Positions 28,509-37,209 of a stretch of 64,000 nt of DNA are shown here, in pieces (position 1 is the stretch's first letter; each line of letters begins with the position of its first letter). The DNA lies in contig SBEH01000002.1 of NCBI GenBank assembly GCA_009668945.1, positions 124,001-188,000 on the forward strand, given 5' to 3'. Below the pieces are notes generated by a model. It saw only the letters and a program-made list of their open reading frames with translations, made no database searches and was not told where the DNA came from. The stretch comes from Actinomycetota bacterium (GTDB taxonomy: Bacteria > Actinomycetota > Coriobacteriia > Anaerosomatales > Anaerosomataceae). The position numbers were made by a program, and so were the translations under genes.

Positions 28509-29234
28509 ATGGACACGAACACCGTCTACGCCGATCCTGCACAGCCGCCGGTACCGTCGCCCGGCTACGCTCCCCCGGCGCAGGCTCCCGCACCCAAGAA
28601 GAAGGGGAAGGGCTGCCTGATCGCGGCACTCGTAGTCGCAGTGCTGCTGCTGTGCTCGTGCGCCGGCGTCGCGGTGCTGGTGGGCGTGCTGCTAAAGCCG
28701 GAGGAGCCGGCGGTGGTGTACTCGGACGCCGACTTCGACACGGCCCTCGCGAAGATGCAGGTCACCTGGCCCGAGTTGCCCGAGGGAGCAGATCCGGCGG
28801 ACTACGAGCGCGTCTACAGCGGGCAGAAGCCGATGGACGTGGTGCTGACCAGCGCCGAAGTCTCCGCGATGATGTCGTATCGCCACAACGCCACCTACTG
28901 GCCGATCAAGAGCATGGCCGTGGAGCTGACCGGCGGCAATTCGGCCACGGCGACCGCGGTCGTCCAGTACGCGGGGCGTGATTGGCCCGTTACCGCGTCT
29001 GGCAGCGGAACGGCCGCCGCCGGCGGACTCGATCTCACGATCGACTCGGCGAACGTCGCGGGATTCGACGTCCCCGCGCAGTACCTGCCGTACGGCGCCG
29101 AATTCCTGGAGAGGATGATCAACCCGCGGCTGGCACGCGCGGGCATCACCATCGAAACGCTCGAGGGGGCCGGAGACGGCATCCGTCTGGCGGGCACGAT
29201 GTGGGAGACCGCCGAGTACGTCCCCGTGCAGTAG
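28509..29234 (+). CDS. Hypothetical single-pass membrane protein with Pro-rich N terminus
   Basis: The 241-residue protein has a Pro/Ala-rich cytoplasmic head (about 1-28), a KKKGKG stop signal, one TM rich in Cys and Leu (about 36-62) and an outer domain of about 175 residues. That domain has repeated beta-type stretches (SATATAVVQYAGRDWPVTASG). GAGGGGG precedes the ATG at 28509. Architecture resembles actinobacterial surface proteins of unknown function. Confidence 0.75.
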   Translation: MDTNTVYADPAQPPVPSPGYAPPAQAPAPKKKGKGCLIAALVVAVLLLCSCAGVAVLVGVLLKPEEPAVVYSDADFDTALAKMQVTWPELPEGADPADYERVYSGQKPMDVVLTSAEVSAMMSYRHNATYWPIKSMAVELTGGNSATATAVVQYAGRDWPVTASGSGTAAAGGLDLTIDSANVAGFDVPAQYLPYGAEFLERMINPRLARAGITIETLEGAGDGIRLAGTMWETAEYVPVQ

Positions 29235-29237
29235 ACG

Positions 29238-29448
29238 CTACTCCGAGTGGGACGCGAGGTAGCGCGCGAACCGCTTGTCGGCGTCGCATATGTGCTCGCG
29301 TAGCCGTCGCACGACGAGCCGCTTCGTCTACTTCCCCGGCGCCTACGGCGTCCTGCAGCGCGTTCGCCAGGGTGAACAGGCTCCTGTGCTGGTCGTCGAT
29401 GATCTCACTGCCGGTCTCCAGGTCCACGGTCCACTCGAAGTCACCCAT
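29238..29448 (-). pseudogene. Internally deleted, frameshifted bacteriohaemerythrin remnant
   Basis: The minus strand from ATG 29448 encodes the start of a bacteriohaemerythrin (FEWTVDLETGSEIIDDQHRSLFTLANALQDAVGAGEVDEA, with the DxxH ligand). One base out of phase, LREHICDADKRFARYL encodes its end (HIxxxD ligands), stopping at 29238. The middle, with HFxxEE and HxxxH, is absent and the span (211 nt) is not a multiple of three. A working gene would be about 135 codons. It therefore looks like a decayed gene. The wider 29235-29608 stretch holds nothing else clear except a possible -10 (TACACT, 29544-29549) for the CHAD gene. Confidence 0.8.
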
Positions 29449-29608
29449 GCTGGTTCTCGATCTTGGCTCGGATCCGGTCGCCATCTTTGGCCCCTGGCAG
29501 CAGAATCGTAGCGCGGCGAACGCTCTGCGCGAGCACCTGCGGTTACACTGGACATGCGTTGGTTGGATGCGCGACAACACCGTCGAGAGAGCGGAGTAGC
29601 CCCGCGCC

Positions 29609-30712
29609 ATGGACAGTCGTTTCGCCGTGCAGGGCGTGCACTCTGTCACGCCGCTCGCCGATGCCGCGCCGGCGCTGCTCCTGGCAAAGGCCGAACCGCT
29701 CTTCGAGCTGGAAGAGGCGGCGAAGAGCGGCACCGACGCCGATGCCGTACATGACATGCGAGTGGCTTCGCGACGTCTGCGCGAAGCGATGCGGCTGCTC
29801 GGCCCGCTGTATCCGGCGCGCGAGTTCCGAAAGTGGTACCGCACCGTGCGCCGCATCACCCGCGCGCTCGGCCCCGTGCGCGATTCGGACGTCTTCATCG
29901 GCCACTTCGCGAAGCTCGGACGGCAGGTAGGCGCCGACGGGGCGCGCGCCGTAGCGCTTCTGGTCGGGTACCGGACGGGTCTGCGCGAACACGAGCTGGC
30001 GGTCTTGAACGCCGAGCTTGCCAGGCTCGATCTCGAGCGCCGCCGCCGCTCGTTCGAGACGTTCGCCTGGCGCCTAGCGGGCTCGGCTCCGGCGGCCGAG
30101 CCGCTCGCGGACTTCGCGTATTCGGCGATCGCGCAGCGGGCGGCAGTGGTCTTTGGCGGGCAGCCTGCGGCGCTCGTCGTGGAGAACGTGGCGCAGCAAC
30201 ACGAGCTCCGGATCGGCTACAAACGCCTGCGATACGCGGTCGAGGTGTTCGCGCCATGCTACGGAGACGCTTTCGACGACGTTCACGATACGCTCACGGC
30301 ATTTCAGGACACGCTCGGCGACATGCACGACATGCACGTGTTCCTCGAGGTGCTCCGAGCGCCCAGAACCGTCGCTGCTGCCGAGCGCGCCGGAGTGACG
30401 GGCGAGGGTCTCGCCGAAGTCGCCGCGCGGCTCGAGACGCGTGCGCGTGAGGGATTCGCGCGCTTCTGCGCGCTCGCCGAGAAGCATTCGCCGGAGGATC
30501 TGTTGCCCGAGCTTCTGCTGCCGCTGACGCGCAAACCTGAGGCGCCTGCACCCGACCCGGAGCCGGCGGCGGATGAGGATGCGCCGGTTGGGGCCCCCGT
30601 GATCGTCGGCGCGGAGCCATGGGCCGAGGGTTGGGACGCGGGCGAGGTCACCGTCGAGGCGGCCGTTGTCGATGTGGCCGCGGTGGTGAACCCCGAGGAC
30701 ATGCCGCGCTAG
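29609..30712 (+). CDS. CHAD-domain protein
   Basis: The 367-residue protein is mostly a CHAD domain, a pair of helical repeats with conserved His, Arg and Lys that binds polyphosphate. DAVHDMRVASRRLREAMRLL (about 45-65) and HELRIGYKRLRYAVEVFAP (about 197-215) are the basic helices of the two halves. The last 60 residues are acidic, Pro/Ala-rich and probably disordered. It opens a cluster with CYTH, Ppx/GppA, PPK1 and PPK2 genes, which supports a polyphosphate-granule role. Confidence 0.92.
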   Translation: MDSRFAVQGVHSVTPLADAAPALLLAKAEPLFELEEAAKSGTDADAVHDMRVASRRLREAMRLLGPLYPAREFRKWYRTVRRITRALGPVRDSDVFIGHFAKLGRQVGADGARAVALLVGYRTGLREHELAVLNAELARLDLERRRRSFETFAWRLAGSAPAAEPLADFAYSAIAQRAAVVFGGQPAALVVENVAQQHELRIGYKRLRYAVEVFAPCYGDAFDDVHDTLTAFQDTLGDMHDMHVFLEVLRAPRTVAAAERAGVTGEGLAEVAARLETRAREGFARFCALAEKHSPEDLLPELLLPLTRKPEAPAPDPEPAADEDAPVGAPVIVGAEPWAEGWDAGEVTVEAAVVDVAAVVNPEDMPR

Positions 30713-30725
30713 CCCGGTACCCCGG

Positions 30726-31094
30726 CTAGACGCTCTTGTGCCGCCCGAGGACGCGATCTAGCAGGGTGAGCGCCTTCAGTCGCTCTACGCGTGCCCGCTG
30801 GATCTCGAGTTCTGCTGCGAGCTTCTCCGAGCGCTGACGCTCGACCTCGAGCGCCTTCTGCTGCTCCTGCGCTACCCCCCGCGCCCACGCGACCTGCGCC
30901 ATGAGGTTGGTGCGGTCGGCCTCGAGTTGGGAGATTCGGGCGAGTGCGGTCGTCTCCTCGGTGGCGGCCTGGGATGCGCTCGGCTTGGACTTGGCGCTGT
31001 CCTTGACCTGGCCCTTCGGCGGCTTCTTGAGCGACACCAACTTGGTCGGTGCGACGCGCGGCGCCCTCTTCGACTTCTTGCCCTTCTTGGCCAC
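30726..31094 (-). CDS. Lys-rich coiled-coil hypothetical protein
   Basis: From GTG 31094 (GGTGAGGG upstream) the 122-residue product has a very basic head (AKKGKKSKRAPRVAPTK...KKPPKGQVKDSAKSK). A coiled coil of about 70 residues follows (ALARISQLEADRTNLMAQVAW...EVERQRSEKLAAELEIQRARVERLK). The basic head suits binding to nucleic acid or polyphosphate; that is inference from charge and location. It is reversed relative to the polyphosphate genes on both sides. Confidence 0.7.
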   Translation of the reverse strand: MAKKGKKSKRAPRVAPTKLVSLKKPPKGQVKDSAKSKPSASQAATEETTALARISQLEADRTNLMAQVAWARGVAQEQQKALEVERQRSEKLAAELEIQRARVERLKALTLLDRVLGRHKSV

Positions 31095-31203
31095 GCCCTC
31101 ACCCCTTCGCGCACCGGCCCCGTGCAGAGTGTAGCGCATGCGCGGAGACTGTCCGCGGTGCGTGTAGACTGAGGGCAACCGACGATGCAGCAGGCGGAAT
31201 GTC

Positions 31204-31692
31204 ATGGAGATCGAGCGCAAGTTCCTGGTCGACGAGCTGCCCCTTGAGGTACGAGCGGGGGAGTGGGTCACCATGCGGCAAGGCTATCTGGCCTCGGCGG
31301 AAGGCGATGCTGTGCGCATCCGCGATACCGGCGGAGTGTTCACACTCACGGCGAAATCGGGGTACGGAATGATGCGCGGCGAGTACGAGATCGGTCTGAC
31401 GCCCGGGCAGTTCGAGACGCTGTGGCCCGGTACCAACGGGCGCCGCGTGGAGAAGAGCCGCTGCAGCATCGATGCGGACGGCTTCCGCATCGATGTGGAC
31501 GTCTTCGCCAGCACGCTTGCAGGACTCATCATCGCCGAAGCCGAGTTCACGACGCTCGAGCAAGCGCTCGCCTTCGTTCCGCCCGCATGGTTCGGAACCG
31601 AGGTGACCGAAGATCACCTGTACTCCAACGCGTCGCTGGCGGCGTTCGGGTGGCCGCGGCGCGGCCCGGTCGGGTCCGACGACGTGCGATGA
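31204..31692 (+). CDS. CYTH-domain (triphosphate tunnel) protein
   Basis: A 162-residue CYTH domain with the signature ExExK at its N terminus (MEIERKFLV). Charged strands that line the tunnel follow (AVRIRDTGG, FTLTAKSG, GEYEIGL, RRVEKSRCSI, IIAEAEF). Family members hydrolyse inorganic triphosphate or act on short polyphosphates. It overlaps the Ppx gene by 4 nt (ATGA). A TAGACT at 31165-31170 may be its -10 box. Confidence 0.93.
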   Translation: MEIERKFLVDELPLEVRAGEWVTMRQGYLASAEGDAVRIRDTGGVFTLTAKSGYGMMRGEYEIGLTPGQFETLWPGTNGRRVEKSRCSIDADGFRIDVDVFASTLAGLIIAEAEFTTLEQALAFVPPAWFGTEVTEDHLYSNASLAAFGWPRRGPVGSDDVR

Positions 31693-33203
31693 GAATCGCC
31701 GCGATCGACATCGGGTCCAACTCCTTGAGGTGCACGGTCGTCGACGTGCCAGTGGGCGGTCGGCGGACCACGCTCGACGAGGAGCGCGCCTACGTGCGTC
31801 TCGGCAGGGGTCTGGCCGAGACAGGGCGGCTCGACGAGCAGGCGATGGACGAGACGATAGGCGCGCTCGGACGCATGCTGCGGATCGCGCACGAGCACCA
31901 GGTGACGCTGATTCGCGCTGTCGCAACGGCGGCGGTCAGGACCGCGACCAACGGGCCGGCGTTCGTGCAGCGTGCGAAGGACGAGCTGCAGCTCGAGATC
32001 GAAGTGATCTCCGGCGAGGAGGAAGGTCGGCTTGCGGCGCTTTCGGCCGTGGACAGCCTGGCCCTCGAGGGCGACGTGGCCGTGATCGACATCGGCGGCG
32101 GCTCGATGGAAATCGTGCGCGCGAACGGGATCGAGAGCTGCTCCGTGACGTCGCTGCCGCTGGGCGTGGTGGTCTTGTCAGATCGATTCCGGACCGCCGA
32201 TCCGATGCCGAAGGACCAGCGCAAGGCGCTCGTGAGCCACGTGCGGCACGCCATCGCACGAGCGATGCCGGAGTTCTCGACGCCTTCGGCTACCGTCGGC
32301 AGTGGCGGCACGGTGACGACGCTGGCGGCGATCGTGGCCGCCCGTCGCGCGCCAGGGTTAGCAAGCATCCACGGATTCTCCGTCACTCGCGAGGAGCTGA
32401 AGGATCTGTGCGACGCGCTGCTCAGGAGCACGGCCGCCGAACGTCTGGCGATGAAGGGAATGGCCGAGTCCCGCGTGGACCTCATAGCTGCCGGTGCGGT
32501 CGTGCTGTACGAGGCCATGCGCGCCCTAGGATCCGAGGCCGTGACGGCGAACGCACGCGGCATGCGCGAGGGGATTATCATCCAGGCTGTGCAGCGTGAG
32601 ATGGGCGAGGTACCGCTCGGCGACCGTATGCGCCAAGTGCGGGACTTCGGCCGGCAGTGCCGTGCCGACGTCCCGCATGCAGAGCAGGTACGCAGGTTGG
32701 CCCTTCGTCTGTTCGACGCGCTCGCCGAGGATCTCGGGCTTCAAGCCGAAGACCGGACGCTGCTCGAGGCGGCGGCGCTGCTGCACGACGTCGGCTATCA
32801 CATCTCGTTCGAGAAGCACCACAAGCACAGCTTCCACCTGATCAGCCACGCGGGCTTGGCGGGCTTCAGCGCTCACGAGCAGCGGGTGATAGCGGGTATC
32901 GCCCGGTATCACTCCCATGCCATGCCGAAGCCGGGCCACGAGGCGATGCAGGACCTCTCGGACGCAGAGCGCGAACAGGTCTCGCGCGCCGCCGCGCTCC
33001 TGCGGATCGCGGACGGGCTCGACCGCTCGCGCGGGCAGCGCGTGGACACCGTCGAGATCGAGCTCGATGCCAGGCGACTGCAGCTGACGATTGCCGGGCG
33101 TGCTCCGATGGACGTCGAGGTGTACGGCGCGACACACAAGGCCGATCTGTTCGAGCGCGTGTGGGGCTTGCCGGTCGAGGTGCGGGAAGTGGAGTCGGTC
33201 TAG
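31689..33203 (+). CDS. Exopolyphosphatase/pppGpp phosphatase (Ppx/GppA) with HD domain
   Basis: The 504-residue protein has an ASKHA-fold Ppx/GppA domain in the first 305 residues or so (AAIDIGSNSLRCTVVDV, VATAAVRTATNG, VISGEEEGRLAALSAV, DIGGGSMEIV). A C-terminal HD-type domain follows (about 320-500; ALLHDVGYHISFEKHHKHSFHLI). Ppx removes phosphate from polyphosphate; GppA acts on pppGpp, and the balance here is unknown. The ATG at 31689 overlaps the CYTH stop. An out-of-place open frame upstream is not part of it. Confidence 0.92.
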   Translation: MRIAAIDIGSNSLRCTVVDVPVGGRRTTLDEERAYVRLGRGLAETGRLDEQAMDETIGALGRMLRIAHEHQVTLIRAVATAAVRTATNGPAFVQRAKDELQLEIEVISGEEEGRLAALSAVDSLALEGDVAVIDIGGGSMEIVRANGIESCSVTSLPLGVVVLSDRFRTADPMPKDQRKALVSHVRHAIARAMPEFSTPSATVGSGGTVTTLAAIVAARRAPGLASIHGFSVTREELKDLCDALLRSTAAERLAMKGMAESRVDLIAAGAVVLYEAMRALGSEAVTANARGMREGIIIQAVQREMGEVPLGDRMRQVRDFGRQCRADVPHAEQVRRLALRLFDALAEDLGLQAEDRTLLEAAALLHDVGYHISFEKHHKHSFHLISHAGLAGFSAHEQRVIAGIARYHSHAMPKPGHEAMQDLSDAEREQVSRAAALLRIADGLDRSRGQRVDTVEIELDARRLQLTIAGRAPMDVEVYGATHKADLFERVWGLPVEVREVESV

Positions 33204-33352
33204 CGCGGGCTGTGGTGCCCGCAGATGTCGTCATCGGCCGAGCGCTTCTTGTCCCGGCGCCTGCAGTAGCCGCCCTTCTTGTCGGGGTCGAAGTTGCGGC
33301 AGCTGCCGCAACGGTGGTCGTTCTTGTCGCTCTTGTCCTTGTGCTTGCCCAC
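33200..33352 (-). CDS. Very small zinc-ribbon-like protein (50 aa)
   Basis: From GTG 33352 the minus strand encodes a 50-residue basic protein starting GKHKDKSDKNDH. Its possible metal ligands are CGSC, then GYC, then CGHH. This suggests one structural zinc site. A run of GGGG lies 8 nt upstream. It overlaps the end of the Ppx gene by 4 nt in convergent orientation and lies before PPK1. It resembles other tiny Cys-rich proteins but is not assigned to a family. Confidence 0.6.
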   Translation of the reverse strand: MGKHKDKSDKNDHRCGSCRNFDPDKKGGYCRRRDKKRSADDDICGHHSPR

Positions 33353-33498
33353 GTCAGACCCCGGCGTCCTTCGGCATGGCGCTAACGCTATACGAGCGGT
33401 ATCCCGATACCAACCCTGGGACTCCTTGGGAACACTCCTGTTGGTTCCCGCTACACTTCATTCAGGCACGCCATCTGGCGACTGGCGATCGGGAGGAC

Positions 33499-35634
33499 AT
33501 GGCCGTCCGCAAGAAGACGCTGAGGCTCGACGCGCCCGAGCTGTACATCAATCGCGAGACCGCGCTGCTCGCGTTCCAGGAGCGCGTGCTCGAGGAGGCC
33601 ACGGACTCGCGCAACCCACTGCTCGAGCGGGCGAAGTACCTCGGCATCTTCAGCTCCAACCTCTCCGAGTTCTACATGGTGCGTGTTGCCGGTCTCAAGC
33701 AGCAGATCGCCGCGGGCGTGGCGGGGCTCTCGGACGACGGGCTGACGGCCGCGGAGCAGCTCGCTCTGGTGCGCGAGCGTATCCCGCGGATGCTGGCGCG
33801 CGCGCGCGAGGTGTTCTCGGATCTGAGGGCCGAGCTTGCCGGCGCAGGCATCAGGCTCCTCGACTACGCCGATCTCTCCGAGGCGCAGAAGACTGTGGCC
33901 GACGCGTACTTCGCCAACGATGTGTTCCCGGTGCTCACGCCGCTGGCATTCGATCCCGGGCGCCCGTTCCCGCACATCTCGAACCTCTCGATGAACATCG
34001 CGATCGTCGTGCGCGGGCCCGATGGCGAGGACCGCTTCGCGCGCGTGAAGGTGCCGAAGGCACTTCCTCGGCTCGTGCAGGTCTCGCCGGACGACGGGGG
34101 GCGGGAGCACGCGTTCGTGTGGTTGGAGCAGCTGGTCATCGCACACGCCGGAACGCTGTTCCCAGGCTATGACGTGGTCGAGGCGCACACGTTCCGAATC
34201 ACGCGCGACGCCGAGATGGTCATCCAGGAGCTCGAGGCCGACGACCTGCTGGAGACGATCGAGCAGGGGATCCGAAGGCGGCGGTTCGGTTCGGTGGTGC
34301 GCATGACGGTCGAGCCGACGATGCCCGACAACATCCGGGACATCCTCGTCGAGAACCTCGACATGGACCCGGCGGATGTCATCACGATCGAACCGCCACT
34401 CGGCATGAGCGAGTTGTTCCAGCTGGCCAATCTGGACAGGCCGGACCTGAAGTACACGGCGTTCGTTCCGGCGCTCACGGTCCAGCTCGGCGGCGAGGGC
34501 GAGGAGAACGACATCTTCTCGGCTATTCGCGAACGGGACATCCTGCTGCACCATCCGTACGAGTCGTTCCAGCCGGTGACGGCGCTCATCCGGCAGGCGG
34601 CGCACGATCCTGACGTGCTGGCCATCAAGATGACGCTCTATCGAGTGGGCGCCGACTCTCCGATCGTCGAGGCACTCATGGATGCGGCGGTCGCAGGCAA
34701 AGAGGTCGCCGTGCTCATGGAGCTCAAGGCGCGCTTCGATGAGGAGAGCAACATCGAGTGGGCTCGTGCGCTCGAGGCGGCCGGCGTGCACGTGGTGTAC
34801 GGCCTGGTGGGTCTCAAGACGCATAGCAAGGTGGCGCTCGTCGTTCGGCGGGAGGGCGGCAAGATCCGCCGGTACGTGCACATCGGCACCGGCAACTACA
34901 ACACAGTAACCGCGATGCTCTACACCGACCTCGGGCTGCTCACGTGCGACGAGAAGACCGGCGAAGACGCGTCCGCGCTGTTCAACTTGGTCACCGGCTA
35001 CGCGCGGAAGAACACGTACAAGCGCTTCCTCGTGGCGCCCGTGGATCTGCGTGAAGGGCTGGCGAGCCTCGTCCGCCGGGAGATCGAGCACGCGCAAGCT
35101 GGGCGCGGCGGCGCGATCACCTTCAAGATGAACGCGCTCGTGGACCAGAAGACGATTGCCCTGCTGTACGAAGCGTCGCAGGCAGGCGTGCAGATCGACC
35201 TGCTCGTGCGCGGCGTGTGCTGCCTCAGGCCCGGCGTGGCCGGCGTGAGCGAGACCATCCGCGTGACCAGCATCGTCGGTCGTTTCCTCGAGCACAGCCG
35301 CATCTACTACTTCGCCAACGATGGTGAGCCCGAGGTGTACATCGGCAGCGCGGACTTGATGCCGCGCAATCTCGACCGTCGCGTTGAGGTGCTCGCGCCG
35401 GTGCGTGACCCGAGGCTCATCAAGCGCCTGCACGACGAGATACTCGGCACCTACCTGCGCGACAACGTGAAGACCCGCGTCATGAACGCGGATGGCTCGT
35501 ACGAGCGCGCCAGGCCGGCCGAGGACGGGTCGATTCGGTGCGCTCAGTCGGAGCTGCTGACTATCCGCAAGAGCATCCTGCCGAAACGCAAGCGCAAGGG
35601 AACGCCGCAGAAGCGCAAGAGCGGCAAGAGGTAG
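33499..35634 (+). CDS. ppk1: Polyphosphate kinase 1
   Basis: This membrane-associated enzyme makes polyphosphate from ATP. The 711 residues match PPK1: N-terminal helical domain (YINRETALLAFQERVLEEA, IFSSNLSEFYMVRVAGL), head domain, and two PLD-like C-terminal domains. Catalytic His residues appear in RYVHIGTGNYN and FLEHSRIYYFAN, with LMELKARFDEESNI between. I use ATG 33499 (GGGAGG just upstream); the frame is open further but that region holds the zinc-ribbon gene. The tail is Lys/Arg-rich. PPK2 follows 10 nt later. Confidence 0.96.
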   Translation: MAVRKKTLRLDAPELYINRETALLAFQERVLEEATDSRNPLLERAKYLGIFSSNLSEFYMVRVAGLKQQIAAGVAGLSDDGLTAAEQLALVRERIPRMLARAREVFSDLRAELAGAGIRLLDYADLSEAQKTVADAYFANDVFPVLTPLAFDPGRPFPHISNLSMNIAIVVRGPDGEDRFARVKVPKALPRLVQVSPDDGGREHAFVWLEQLVIAHAGTLFPGYDVVEAHTFRITRDAEMVIQELEADDLLETIEQGIRRRRFGSVVRMTVEPTMPDNIRDILVENLDMDPADVITIEPPLGMSELFQLANLDRPDLKYTAFVPALTVQLGGEGEENDIFSAIRERDILLHHPYESFQPVTALIRQAAHDPDVLAIKMTLYRVGADSPIVEALMDAAVAGKEVAVLMELKARFDEESNIEWARALEAAGVHVVYGLVGLKTHSKVALVVRREGGKIRRYVHIGTGNYNTVTAMLYTDLGLLTCDEKTGEDASALFNLVTGYARKNTYKRFLVAPVDLREGLASLVRREIEHAQAGRGGAITFKMNALVDQKTIALLYEASQAGVQIDLLVRGVCCLRPGVAGVSETIRVTSIVGRFLEHSRIYYFANDGEPEVYIGSADLMPRNLDRRVEVLAPVRDPRLIKRLHDEILGTYLRDNVKTRVMNADGSYERARPAEDGSIRCAQSELLTIRKSILPKRKRKGTPQKRKSGKR

Positions 35635-35644
35635 GGAGACCCAG

Positions 35645-36499
35645 ATGGGCAAGGGCGATACCAAGAAGGCCTCCAAGGATTCGTGCCACGCCGAGCTGGA
35701 GGCGCCCGGCACCAAGCCCAAGAAGATCGACCGCGAGACCTACTATGCGGAACTCGAGAAGCTGCAAGTCGAGCTCGTGAAGCTGCAGGAGTGGGTCAAG
35801 CATGAGGGCCTGCGCGTGGTCGTGATCTTCGAGGGACGGGATGCCGCGGGCAAGGGCGGCGCGATCAAGCGCATCACCGAGGCGCTCAATCCCCGTGTCT
35901 GTCGCGTGGTGGCGCTTCCCGCGCCGACCGAACGCGAGGACACGCAATGGTACTTCCAGCGCTACGTGCAGCAGCTGCCGGCCGCCGGCGAGATCGTGCT
36001 CTTCGACCGCTCGTGGTACAACCGCGCGGTCGTCGAGCGTGTCATGGACTGGTCGACCGAGGCCGAGGTGCAGGAGTTCTTCCGCGACTGCCCCGAGTTC
36101 GAGCGGATGCTCAAGCGCAGCGGGATCATCCTCATCAAGTACTGGTTCTCGATCTCCGACGACGAGCAGGATCGTCGGTTCCAGGAGCGCATCGACGACC
36201 CGCTCAGGCGCTGGAAGTTCTCCGACACGGACCTTCAGGGACGCGACCGCTGGGAAGGGTTCTCCCGGGCCAAAGACGAGATGTTCAAGTACACCGACAC
36301 CAAAGAGTCGCCCTGGTGGGTCGTCGAGGGCGACGTGAAGAAGCGTGCGCGTCTCAACTGCATCCACCACCTGTTGCAGCAGATTCCGTACGAAGATGTC
36401 TTGCCGAAGCCGTTCAAGTTGCCTGCGCGCAAGAAGTCGACCGGCGGCTACGTACGTCCGCCGATCGACTCGCAGACGTACGTGCCCGAGGTGTACTAG
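35645..36499 (+). CDS. ppk2: Polyphosphate kinase 2 (class I-like)
   Basis: The 284-residue protein has one PPK2 domain: Walker A GRDAAGKGG, lid WYFQRYVQQLPAAG, Walker B LFDRSWYNRA and WFSISDDEQ. PPK2 uses polyphosphate to phosphorylate nucleoside diphosphates (or AMP in class II). The N-terminal 30 residues are Lys-rich. The start lies 10 nt after PPK1, so synthesis and reuse of polyphosphate share one transcript. Confidence 0.94.
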   Translation: MGKGDTKKASKDSCHAELEAPGTKPKKIDRETYYAELEKLQVELVKLQEWVKHEGLRVVVIFEGRDAAGKGGAIKRITEALNPRVCRVVALPAPTEREDTQWYFQRYVQQLPAAGEIVLFDRSWYNRAVVERVMDWSTEAEVQEFFRDCPEFERMLKRSGIILIKYWFSISDDEQDRRFQERIDDPLRRWKFSDTDLQGRDRWEGFSRAKDEMFKYTDTKESPWWVVEGDVKKRARLNCIHHLLQQIPYEDVLPKPFKLPARKKSTGGYVRPPIDSQTYVPEVY

Positions 36500-36611
36500 G
36501 CGCGAGATGCCTGTCGAGCAGACGGGCATCGACATCGGCGTGCATACGGGAGCGCGTGCGATGTCGGGGAGATGATGCAGGTTCGTGCTCGTTCACGCAA
36601 TACGCTTGCGC

Positions 36612-36617
36612 TACAAT
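36612..36617 (+). promoter_or_regulatory. -10 box suggesting leaderless transcription
   Basis: TACAAT ends 7 nt before the ATG at 36625. Transcription would begin at or next to the start codon, in agreement with the lack of a Shine-Dalgarno there. A -35 is not clear. Confidence 0.45.
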
Positions 36618-36624
36618 CCCAACC

Positions 36625-37209
36625 ATGTCTTCACAGGAGATGCACGAGATCCGCTGGCACGGCCGGGGCGGTCAGGGCTCCGTGACGTCCTCCAAGATCC
36701 TGGCTGAAGCCGCGTTCAGAAGCGGCTGGTGCGGGGCAACCGCCGCTCCGTCGTTCGGCGCGGAACGACGCGGCGCACCCGTGACCGCTTCCACGCGCAT
36801 CGCGCGCGAGCGCATCCGCGTGCTGTCACAAGTCACAGCGCCGGATGTGGTCGTCGTACTCGACGACTCGCTGCTGTCGGTCGCGAACGCCGAGGTGGGC
36901 ATGAAGCCGGGTGGCACGATGATCGTGAACACCACGCGGCCCGCCTCGGCGCTTGGGCTGTTCGGTGACTTCCGCCTCGTCGCTTCCGACGTGACGGGCG
37001 CGGCTGAGGCGGCCGGCGTGATCGTCGGAGGGCAGCCCATCGTCTCGGCGGCTATCGTGGGCGCCTTTGCGAAGGCCACCGGGCTCGTTAGCCTCGAGAG
37101 CGTGAAGGCTGCGATCGGCGAGGCGTTCTCAGGCAGCGCTGCGGCGAAGAATGTCGAGGCCGCGCGCATCGCGTACGAGTGCACGAGCTGCGATGGGGCG
37201 GCCACATGA
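36625..37209 (+). CDS. 2-oxoacid:ferredoxin oxidoreductase, gamma subunit (set 1)
   Basis: The 194-residue subunit begins HEIRWHGRGGQGSVTSSKILAEAA, the typical gamma-domain sequence that helps bind CoA. PDVVVVLDDSLL and GGTMIVNTTRP follow. It is the first of four overlapping genes (gamma, delta, alpha, beta) for an enzyme that oxidatively decarboxylates a 2-oxoacid to acyl-CoA, CO2 and reduced ferredoxin. Pyruvate and branched-chain oxoacids are both possible substrates. Confidence 0.92.
   Translation: MSSQEMHEIRWHGRGGQGSVTSSKILAEAAFRSGWCGATAAPSFGAERRGAPVTASTRIARERIRVLSQVTAPDVVVVLDDSLLSVANAEVGMKPGGTMIVNTTRPASALGLFGDFRLVASDVTGAAEAAGVIVGGQPIVSAAIVGAFAKATGLVSLESVKAAIGEAFSGSAAAKNVEAARIAYECTSCDGAAT

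Noticed and set aside
33451-35721. Minus-strand open frame of 756 codons
   Set aside because: Wholly antisense to PPK1; its His/Arg/Val-rich composition is the usual shadow of GC-rich coding sequence.
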